From positions 372,001-436,000 of the forward strand of contig CAWCTH010000011.1 of assembly GCA_963798445.1 (NCBI GenBank): a stretch of 64,000 nucleotides of DNA. Reading direction: 5' to 3'. Shown here in pieces: positions 50,636 to 57,947 of this stretch. The stretch comes from DASXAI01 sp963798445 (GTDB taxonomy: Bacteria; Actinomycetota; Acidimicrobiia; Acidimicrobiales; Ilumatobacteraceae). Both the position numbers and the translations under genes were made by a program. The notes under the pieces are model-generated. The model saw nothing but the letters and a program-made list of their open reading frames with translations, did no database searches and was not told the DNA's origin. Position 1 is the stretch's first letter. The number at the start of each line of letters is the position of its first letter.

Positions 50636-53181
50636 CGGGCCAGGGCCAGTTCGAACACGACGGTGAGCCCGCCGCCGGGGGTGTCCTCCAGCAGGAGCTC
50701 ACCACCCTGCGCCTCGACGAAGCCGCGGGCGACGGCGAGGCCGAGACCGGCACCCGCTTGGGAGCTGCGGTCGCCTCGGCGTTGGAACGGTTCGAACACG
50801 GCCGCCCGGTCCTGTGGCGCGATGCCCGGGCCGCGGTCCACGACTCGCAGGTGGACACGATCGCCCACCACGGCCGCCTCGACCCGGACCGGTTCCGCCG
50901 GCGGGGCCCACGCCACGGCGTTGGCCACGACGTTGGCCACCGCCCGTTCCAGGAGCGTCGGGTCGGCCTCGACCGGCGGCACGGTCTCGGCCACGACGAC
51001 CACGACCTCCTTCGGCTGGCCGATCGTGGCGAGGGCCTGGGCGACGACGTCGTCCAGATAGACCGGCTCGACGACGACGGCCACCGCGCCGGCGCGCAGC
51101 CGGCTCAGGTCGAGCAGGTTGGCGACGACCCGATCGAGCCGATCGGTCTCCTCGTCGATCGAGCGGGCGAAGGCATGACGCTCCTCGAGGCTCCAGCGAA
51201 CATCGGCCTGGAGCAGGCTCGTGGCCGATGCCTTGATGGTGGCCAGAGGCGTGCGCAGATCGTGGGAGACCGCTTGCAGCAAAGCGGTGCGCAGCACGTC
51301 GGTGGCCGCCAGGCGGGCGGCGTCGGCGGCGCGGGCCTGGAGCACGCGGCGCTGGAGGGCGACGGCCAGCTGCGAAAGGAAGCTGCGCAGCACGCGCTGG
51401 CCGGCGTCGGACCGCCCGGCGCCGCGCACGACCAGCACGGTGGTCGCCGCCTCGTCGAGATCCCACCGCTCGCCGCCGGCCGGGTCGACGGGCGCATCGG
51501 GCCCGGCCGACGCCTCCACGATCCAGCCGCCGTCGCCGGCGGACAGCACGGAAACGCTGTCGAGGGCGAAGGTGGTGCGGAGCTGATCGAGCAGGTCGGG
51601 CAGCGGGTCGTGCTCACCGACCAGGGTGGCCGTGGCGCGCGCCAGCACCTCGGCCTCCGCCCGCGCCCGCAGCGCCTCGCGCGACCTGGTGGCGGCACGG
51701 TCGACCAGGATGCTCACCACGGCGGCAACCGCCACGAAGACGACGAGCGCAACGATGTTCTCGGCATCACTGATCCGCAGCTCGTGGAGCGGCGGCACGA
51801 AGAACCAGTTGACGAGCACGGCCGCGGCGATCGCGGTGACCACGCCCACGACGAGACCGCCCAGGGCGGCGACGACGATCGTCATCACCAAGAAGAACAG
51901 CAGCGCGCTGGGCAACCCGACGTGGTCGCGCGAAGCGGCGAGGACGGTGGTGAGCAACGGCAGCCCCGCAACCGCCAGCAGCACGGCGGCAACGCGCCGG
52001 GTGAACGGCCCTGGCGTGGCGCCGTGGCGGTCGGCCACGTGGGGGAGTGGATGGCCCGGGTCGTGCTCGCCGGCTCCGGGTCCGTCGCCGGCGCCCGCAC
52101 CGGTGGCCACGATGTGCACGTCGAGACCGGCGCTCGCGGACGCGAGCCGGTCGGCGAGGGAGCGGTGCCAGGGCCAGCGGCTCCGGCGGCAGCCGCCCAG
52201 CACCACCTGCGTCACCCGTTCGGCATCGGCGAAGGCGACGATGGCCCGAGCCACGTCGGCACCGACGACTTCGCGGTAGGTCCCGCCCAGCTCGATCAGT
52301 AGCGAGCGTTGTCTTGCTAGGGACTGGCCGACCCGAGGCTCGAGTCCGTCGCCCACCTCGACGTGCAGGCCGATGAGCTCGCTGTGGGCACGGGTGGCCA
52401 TCCGCCGCGCCCGCCGTACCAGCACCTCGCCTCCGGGCGAGCCGTCGATGGCGACCACCATCCGCTCACGCGTCTCCCACGGCTCGGTGATGCCCTGGGC
52501 TCTCATGTAGTCCTGGAGGTCCTCGCCGACGCGGTCGGCCATCCACCGCAACGTGAGCTCGCGCAGGGCAGTGAGGTTGCCGAGGCGGAAGGCGTTGGCC
52601 AGCGCGGCGTCGACCTCATCGGGCGGGAAGATGTGGCCATGGGCCAAGCGGCGCCGCAGCGCCTCGGGGCTCATGTCCACCAGCTCGACCTGGTCGGCGC
52701 GGCGCACGACCTCGTCGGGCACGGTCTCGGCCTGACGTACGCCGGTGATGGCGGCCACCACGTCGTTCAGGCTCTCGAGGTGCTGGATGTTGACCGTTGT
52801 GATGACGTCGATGCCGCTGGCCACCAGCTGCTCGACGTCCTGCCACCGCTTGGGGTGGCGGCTCCCGGTCACGTTGGTGTGGGCCAGCTCGTCCACCAGG
52901 GCCACGGCCGGCCGGCGGGCCTCCACCGCGTCGACGTCCATCTCCTCGAGGCGGGCGCCGCGGTAGAGGAGGGTGCGGCGGGCGACGACCTCCAGGTCGC
53001 GCCGCCGTGCGTTCGTCGGCGGGCGATCGTGGGTCTCGACGTAGCCGACCACGACGTCGGCGCCCCGCTCACGGCGCCGGGCTGCCTCCTCCAGCATGGC
53101 GAACGTCTTGCCGACGCCGGGCGCCGCGCCCAGATAGACGCGCAGCGACCCTCTCGACACCGGCCCGTTCGACACCGACAC
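50632..53181 (-). CDS. kdpD: KdpD-type osmosensitive/potassium sensor histidine kinase
   Basis: The roughly 849-aa kinase has the KdpD N-domain with Walker A GAAPGVGKT (about 18-26), VVVGYVETHDRP and LAHTN; a UspA-like domain (MVVAIDGSPGGEVLVRRA, in part, about 250); four membrane helices (about 395-500, DUF4118); a GAF-like segment; a HisKA domain with SHDLRTPLATIKASATSLL (phospho-His about 645); and HATPase boxes (NVVANAVAWAP, DRGPGIAP, GLGLAVARG). GTG 53181 follows AGGG by about 9 nt; GTGs at 53175 and 53160 are alternatives. Open codons further upstream translate the repeat region and are not part of the gene. Confidence 0.9.
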   Translation of the reverse strand: MSVSNGPVSRGSLRVYLGAAPGVGKTFAMLEEAARRRERGADVVVGYVETHDRPPTNARRRDLEVVARRTLLYRGARLEEMDVDAVEARRPAVALVDELAHTNVTGSRHPKRWQDVEQLVASGIDVITTVNIQHLESLNDVVAAITGVRQAETVPDEVVRRADQVELVDMSPEALRRRLAHGHIFPPDEVDAALANAFRLGNLTALRELTLRWMADRVGEDLQDYMRAQGITEPWETRERMVVAIDGSPGGEVLVRRARRMATRAHSELIGLHVEVGDGLEPRVGQSLARQRSLLIELGGTYREVVGADVARAIVAFADAERVTQVVLGGCRRSRWPWHRSLADRLASASAGLDVHIVATGAGAGDGPGAGEHDPGHPLPHVADRHGATPGPFTRRVAAVLLAVAGLPLLTTVLAASRDHVGLPSALLFFLVMTIVVAALGGLVVGVVTAIAAAVLVNWFFVPPLHELRISDAENIVALVVFVAVAAVVSILVDRAATRSREALRARAEAEVLARATATLVGEHDPLPDLLDQLRTTFALDSVSVLSAGDGGWIVEASAGPDAPVDPAGGERWDLDEAATTVLVVRGAGRSDAGQRVLRSFLSQLAVALQRRVLQARAADAARLAATDVLRTALLQAVSHDLRTPLATIKASATSLLQADVRWSLEERHAFARSIDEETDRLDRVVANLLDLSRLRAGAVAVVVEPVYLDDVVAQALATIGQPKEVVVVVAETVPPVEADPTLLERAVANVVANAVAWAPPAEPVRVEAAVVGDRVHLRVVDRGPGIAPQDRAAVFEPFQRRGDRSSQAGAGLGLAVARGFVEAQGGELLLEDTPGGGLTVVFELALAR

Positions 53182-53472
53182 CCAGTCTGCCCTGGGTCGG
53201 TCGCGACACCTGCCTGTGCCCGGCCCGGGACGCCGCCCGCGCGTCGCGCCCAGATCCCCGCACCTGCCACCGTCGCCTTTCCGCGCCCACCCTTTCGCTG
53301 TGCGCGACAGCGGTGTGGACCGGGTGGGGGCGCTGGCGGTCGCGCCCAGCTCAGAGCCAGCGGGCTCACCCGTCTCGCGGTCCGCGAGCGCGCAGACTGT
53401 GCGCGGACGGGCTGCCGCGCCCGCGGCCACGCCCAGCTCAGCGCCGCCGCTTCCACCCTCCGCCGGCCCAGC

Positions 53473-53534
53473 TTTCGCGCAGCCTGCGCGCTCGGACGCG
53501 CTGGAGCGCAGTGAAGCGCGCAGGCTGCGCGAAA
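53473..53534. repeat. REP-like palindromic element, copy 3
   Basis: The 20-nt arms 53473-53492 and 53515-53534 are perfectly complementary, the best copy of the family in the window. They enclose a 22-nt loop. Compared with copy 1 the arm extends outward by TTT/AAA. Confidence 0.8.
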
Positions 53535-53584
53535 TGTGGACCGGGGCCCGCGACCGCCCGCCCGCTGCTGGCGCGACCGCAAAT

Positions 53585-53643
53585 CGCGCAGCCTGCGCGC
53601 TCGGACGCGCTGGGACGCCCTTTCGCGCACAGGCTGTGCACGG
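53585..53643. repeat. REP-like palindromic element, copy 4 (degenerate right arm)
   Basis: The left arm (53585-53603) matches copy 3, and the loop begins GACGCGCTGG as in copy 3. The right arm (about 53624-53643, CGCGCACAGGCTGTGC...) has diverged, so pairing is partial. Confidence 0.55.
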
Positions 53644-53677
53644 AAAGGCCGCGGGCGTTGGGCTCGTGGCGCCGCCG

Positions 53678-56116
53678 CTACAGGAAGTAGCCGAAGGTAT
53701 CGACCACGAACTGCACCGGCGTGCTGGCGCTGAGCTGGACCAGCCCCGCGGGATCGGGATGCACCACCACCGCATTCGGCACGATCTGGCCGGCGCTGAA
53801 GTTGAGGTTGGACGTCGCCGGCTGGCCCACGTCGGCCGGGTGCACCGTCGCGTAGCCGGCCACGGCCGATCCCCCCGCCGCTGTCACGTTCAGCACCGCG
53901 CCGGCGGCGCCTGACGGACCCGCCTCGACGGCGACGCTGGTCGTGGCGCCCGTGCCGCTGCGCGTGTCGAGCAACCGGTTGGGCCCGATGGCCACGAAGT
54001 TGTCGGTCACGGCGCCGGCCACGTCCACGATGAGATCCGTGGGCGTGTTGGCGTGCAGGCACAGCGAGCCGTCGGCGGCCACGGGCACGACGGCGGCGTT
54101 GGCCACGATCTGCCCGGCGGCGAAGTTGAGGTTCGACGCGAGCGGCGCGGCCGACCCGCACGCATACGCCGTCACGAAGCCCGGAGCACCCGACCCGCCG
54201 GCGGCGGTGAGGTTCACGATGGCGGCGCGGGCGCCCGGCGTCACCACGGGCACGGCCACGTCGGTGGTGGGCCCGGTGGTCAGACGGGTGTCGAGGGCGC
54301 GTCGCGGCGATTCCGGCTGCAACCCGGCGCCGAAGGAGAACCAGCCGTCCACGTCGACGATGACGTCAGCCGAGTGCGCCCCGGCGGCGATGCAGATGGT
54401 GCCGTCAGGAGCCACCGGCACGATCACGTGGTTGGGCACGCCCGGCTCTCGTCCGGCGAAGTTCAGGCTGGATGCGTCGGGCTGGGGCTGGTTGCAGGGC
54501 CACGCCGTGAAGTAGCCCGGCCCGGTGGCGCCGGTGGCGGTGAGGTTGATCGAGATGGCGGCCACCGCCTCCGCGGCCGCGCCCGTGACGCTGACGACCT
54601 GGACGGCACGGGCGCCACCGGCGGCGATCGGACCGGGCCCCTCGCGGCTGTCGAGGGCCCGCCGGGGCACGGGCAGCCCGTGGAAGAGCACGCCCGGGGC
54701 ACGCGGGGTCACCGAGCGCGGCTCGGACCACGCGCCACCACCGGCGGCGTTCGTGCCCCGCACCCGCAAGGAGTACGTGTGCCCGGCCAGCAGGTCCGAG
54801 AGCGTGTAGTCGGCCCCGTAGCCGACGTCGATCGGCGCGCCGCCGTCGACCTCCAGTTGGAAGCCGGTCACCGGCGCCGCCGCCGTCGAGCTGAAGCTCC
54901 AGCTGAGGAAGGCGCTGGCGCTGCCGGGAATGGCGGTCACGATCGAGGGCGCGGCCGGCGTGGCCAGGGCGATGGCGGCGCCGAGGCTGGACGGGCCGTC
55001 ACCCAGGTCGTTGCTGGCCTTCACCCGGAAGGAGTACCCGGACCCAGGCGTGAGGCCCCCGAACGCGGTGGCCGTCGCCGGCGCCGCGACCACCTGCGAC
55101 TGACCGGTCGTGACGTTCTCCACCAGGTAGCTGGTGACGGGGGAGCCGTGGCCGTCGGCCGGCTGCCAGACCACCGTGACCTGCCCGTCGCCGCTCGCCA
55201 CGGCGGTGACGACCGGGGCGCTGGGCACGTCGCCGACGAGGAACGACCACGTGTAGGGGAGACCATCCATCACGACGGTTGCCGTGTAGGTCTGCCCGAC
55301 GGTGTACGGCGACTGGGCCAGCAACGCCACCTGCCGGGTCGCCTCGCCCTGGTCGAGCAGCGGCGCCCCACCCTCGAAGGGGCTGGCGAACAGCGCGCAC
55401 TGCACCACCGCGCCGTTCGGTCCCGTGATGCTCGAGCCGCCGAAGACGGCCGCCGCCGGCAACGTCAAGAAGATGGGGCGGCCGACCGGCCCGCTCGCGT
55501 AGCCGCAGGCGGTACGGGGCTCCGGGATCTCCCCCGATGTCATGGCCGGCGACGGCAGCACCCCGCCAGGCTTCGGCCAGCGGGACACGGCCGGCGCGCC
55601 GCCGCCGGCGAACCAGCCGGTGGAGGTGTCGCCGGCGAACCCGAAGCCGATGGCGGCCGTGGTCGGGTCCACGAAGCCGGCACCGTGGTAGGGCGTGTCC
55701 ACCCAGCCCTGGATGGCGGCGCCGATCGAGGTCGGTCCGCAGAACAGCACGTTGTGGCTGTGATCCTCACCGGCCGGCCAGGTGTGCGTGGCGTCCTGAC
55801 CGTGCGCGCAGTACGGGTCGCCGGCGGCGTGGAAGGCGGCGAGCCAGTCGGCGTGGCGTTGCGGCGGCGCGGAGAGTTCGGCGCTGGTGGTGATCGGCGC
55901 CAGGTTCTCGCCGAAGGAGCGCAGGTGGTTGGCCCATGCCACGCCGTCGTTGGGGTCGGTGGGCACGGCGGTCACGCCGAAGCCGGCGGCGAGGCCCCCG
56001 CCCGTCGGATCCGTCGAACCGCCCGAGCGGGCCAGCGCGACGTGTTCCGGAGCCGACGACGCCATCGCCACCAGCAGCAGGGCCGCGCCGATACGACGCG
56101 TCCAGCGTGAGCTCAC
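53678..56116 (-). CDS. secreted CAP-domain protein with two Fn3 domains and three C-terminal repeats
   Basis: The 812-aa exported protein has a signal peptide (RWTRRIGAALLLVAMASSA), a CAP/SCP-PR1-like domain (about 55-165, with HADWLAAF, GEDHSHNVLFCGP, GWVDTPYHGAGF and AIGFGF), an unassigned region, two Fn3-like domains (about 295-385 and 390-475), and three repeats starting near 490, 615 and 715. Repeats 1 and 2 have the paired Cys (WPC.../TIC; YAC.../SLC); repeat 3 has neither. GTG 56116 is preceded by GGGAGGGG. It probably acts outside the cell in adhesion or the envelope; catalytic function is unproven. Confidence 0.8.
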   Translation of the reverse strand: MSSRWTRRIGAALLLVAMASSAPEHVALARSGGSTDPTGGGLAAGFGVTAVPTDPNDGVAWANHLRSFGENLAPITTSAELSAPPQRHADWLAAFHAAGDPYCAHGQDATHTWPAGEDHSHNVLFCGPTSIGAAIQGWVDTPYHGAGFVDPTTAAIGFGFAGDTSTGWFAGGGAPAVSRWPKPGGVLPSPAMTSGEIPEPRTACGYASGPVGRPIFLTLPAAAVFGGSSITGPNGAVVQCALFASPFEGGAPLLDQGEATRQVALLAQSPYTVGQTYTATVVMDGLPYTWSFLVGDVPSAPVVTAVASGDGQVTVVWQPADGHGSPVTSYLVENVTTGQSQVVAAPATATAFGGLTPGSGYSFRVKASNDLGDGPSSLGAAIALATPAAPSIVTAIPGSASAFLSWSFSSTAAAPVTGFQLEVDGGAPIDVGYGADYTLSDLLAGHTYSLRVRGTNAAGGGAWSEPRSVTPRAPGVLFHGLPVPRRALDSREGPGPIAAGGARAVQVVSVTGAAAEAVAAISINLTATGATGPGYFTAWPCNQPQPDASSLNFAGREPGVPNHVIVPVAPDGTICIAAGAHSADVIVDVDGWFSFGAGLQPESPRRALDTRLTTGPTTDVAVPVVTPGARAAIVNLTAAGGSGAPGFVTAYACGSAAPLASNLNFAAGQIVANAAVVPVAADGSLCLHANTPTDLIVDVAGAVTDNFVAIGPNRLLDTRSGTGATTSVAVEAGPSGAAGAVLNVTAAGGSAVAGYATVHPADVGQPATSNLNFSAGQIVPNAVVVHPDPAGLVQLSASTPVQFVVDTFGYFL

Positions 56117-56225
56117 GTTCCCCTCCCAAGGTCCTTGCCTCACGGACCGTCACAGCGTAACTGCGCTAGGTGTGAGCACACCATGGGCCGGGGGGCCCTA
56201 TCGCTGACCGTGGTCGCCGCGGGGG

Positions 56226-57320
56226 TTAGGAGTCAGAGGTGCTCCGGCGGCGGGTGACCAGCAGCAGGCCGGCGCCGGCCAGGACGATGGCCACGCCGAG
56301 CAGCCCTGATGCATCCGTCAGCGTGCCCGAGCCGGTTGGCGGCAGCAGCAGGGGCGCCGACGTCGGGGGTGGTGTCGGCGGGGGCGTGGTGGGCACGGTG
56401 GGTGGTGGCGTCACGGTGACAGATGCGGCCGATCGTTCCTCGGCATCCGCTGGGAACGTGACCAGGCGGGCGCGCGGTCCCGTGCCGAAGCCTGTCGCTG
56501 TCACCGTCGTGTCGGTCGTGGGATTGGTGGTGACGACCCAGGTCCAGGTCTCGCCGAAGTCGAGCAATTGGTTGCTGTTCGTGTCGCCGGTGAAGCCGGG
56601 CGTGGTGGCGTCGACGGACAGGAAGGTCGTGGCCCCACCATCGGTGGAGAGGTCGACGCGCACCGCCGACAACGGCACTCGGGCGAAGCGCACCGGCGTG
56701 TCGTTGGTCTCGGTGATCGTCCACGCCACGGACTGACCGGCGGTCACCGTGGGCGGGTTGGGTGCCACCGTCACGGCGGTCGACGAGCCGAGGAAGAAGG
56801 TGGGGGCGTTGGCGGTGGCGGTCACGGTGCCGTCGTCACCGGGGTCGGTCTGGAGGCCCTGGCTGCTGGCTTCGATCCGGGTCTCGGCCTGGACCCGCTC
56901 CGGGACGGTGCCCGCCACGATGTCGGCCGGGTCCATCGTGTACTTCTGGCCGGCGGGCACGTTCTCGTAGGTGACCGAGCCACCGATGGGCAACGAGATG
57001 TTCGTGTCCAGCGTGAACGGCCCGGCGCCGTTCGGCAACGTCAGCGTGAGCACGCCGTCGAAGATGGGGCAGACGACGATGCCGTTCGGGGTGCCGGGCG
57101 GGTCGTCCTTGAGAAAGACGGTGACGTCGTAGTCGATGATCTCGCCCGGGAAGGCGTTCACGGCGATGTCGTTGGTGCCGACGAACTCCGGGATGATGGC
57201 GATGCCGACGCCGTAGAAGTTGCACCCGTTCGGTGCCGCTGATGCCGCCGGAATAGCGAAGATGGATGCAGCGGCGAGCGCCACGGTGCCGATGACGGCG
57301 GTACGAAGGAACCGTGTCAA
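56226..57320 (-). CDS. LPXTG-anchored surface protein with DUF11-like repeats
   Basis: The 364-aa protein has a signal peptide (RFLRTAVIGTVALAAASIFA, ending AASA), beta-sandwich regions resembling DUF11/conserved-repeat domains (VTVAPNPPTVTAGQSVAWTI, in part; FGETWTWVVTTNP), a Thr/Pro spacer (TPPPTVPTTPPPT...) and the sortase signal LPPTG (about 325), a hydrophobic helix and TRRRSTSDS. The start is TTG 57320: AAGGAGG (57329-57335) is 8 nt upstream, and the frame before it is not signal-like. Anchoring would need a sortase encoded elsewhere. It resembles the protein at 7956 in layout but not in sequence. Confidence 0.77.
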   Translation of the reverse strand: MTRFLRTAVIGTVALAAASIFAIPAASAAPNGCNFYGVGIAIIPEFVGTNDIAVNAFPGEIIDYDVTVFLKDDPPGTPNGIVVCPIFDGVLTLTLPNGAGPFTLDTNISLPIGGSVTYENVPAGQKYTMDPADIVAGTVPERVQAETRIEASSQGLQTDPGDDGTVTATANAPTFFLGSSTAVTVAPNPPTVTAGQSVAWTITETNDTPVRFARVPLSAVRVDLSTDGGATTFLSVDATTPGFTGDTNSNQLLDFGETWTWVVTTNPTTDTTVTATGFGTGPRARLVTFPADAEERSAASVTVTPPPTVPTTPPPTPPPTSAPLLLPPTGSGTLTDASGLLGVAIVLAGAGLLLVTRRRSTSDS

Positions 57321-57947
57321 GCCGCCTGCCTCCTTGTGAACCGGTGTGGGATTGGGATAGTCGTTCTGAGCTACGCAGCGCGCTCGGTCAGCCGGACCCC
57401 ACCCTCGCCCCGGTCCGTAGCCAAGTTTGCGACAGATCGGCGGGCGCGTCCAGCACTTTCCGCGCGTGAACGGGTGCCCGGAGGGCAAAATGGGCCGATC
57501 GGCCTATGCACGCGGGGCAGGGTGGCACCGGGTTGCGGGGGGTTGCGCGCCGCGCTGTGGTCGGTCGGCCGCCGGGTCAGGCCCGCGGCGAGCACGCCCT
57601 GACCTACGGCAACCTGCTCGGTGAGGTGGTGCACCGGGTCGACGGTCGGGCGATGGTGCGTCGGAGCACTCGTCAACAGCGAGGCCGGGCGCGTCGGCGA
57701 GGTCCCGGCGGTCAACGGGGCATGCGACGGCTCGGGGCTGGCGGCGTTCTACGTCGCCGAGGTGGTCGAGCGCGTCCTGCTGGCCGCCATCGCTTGACCC
57801 GGTCCTCGGGCGCTCGCCCGCTCGCCACCCTCGGTGGCGGGGGGAGGCGGCGTTGGCCTCGGCGAGGGAACCGACGCGCGATCAGCGTCACATACGATGA
57901 GAAAGCGGATCAGTTCGCCAGGCGGTCCGGGGGGCGGCCACGGAGCG
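57321..57947. other. gene-poor region with a possible short coding remnant at 57621-57797
   Basis: Most of these 627 nt show no gene. One + strand frame from GTG 57621 to the stop at 57795-57797 translates as about 58 residues ending VNSEAGRVGEVP, GLAAFYVAEVVERV and LLAAIA, which has protein-like composition. A similar-looking stretch (LTYGNLLGEVVHRVDGRAMV) precedes it in another frame, at about 57600-57660. Together they could be the frameshifted end of a lost gene. I do not recognise it. The rest of the interval is GC-rich without clear motifs. Confidence 0.4.

Larger units (their letters stand above)
53182..53677. other. repeat-rich gene-free region upstream of kdpD
   Basis: These 496 nt hold two palindromic elements (53473-53534 and 53585-53643) of the same family as those at 31.0-31.6 kb, plus a degenerate arm near 53385-53405. 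A short direct repeat, CGCCCAGCTCAG, occurs near 53348 and again near 53430. Open frames here are Arg/Ala-rich shadows. No kdpFABC remnant is visible. Confidence 0.6.

Noticed and set aside
53182..53775. N-terminal extension of kdpD by about 198 codons
   Set aside because: The extension translates palindromic repeat DNA (Arg/Ala-rich) and runs into the neighbouring gene. KdpD proteins start close to the Walker A region, as at 53181.
54053..56110. 685-codon plus-strand open frame opposite the CAP-domain protein
   Set aside because: It is an antisense shadow; the minus-strand protein has signal peptide, CAP, Fn3 and repeat modules.
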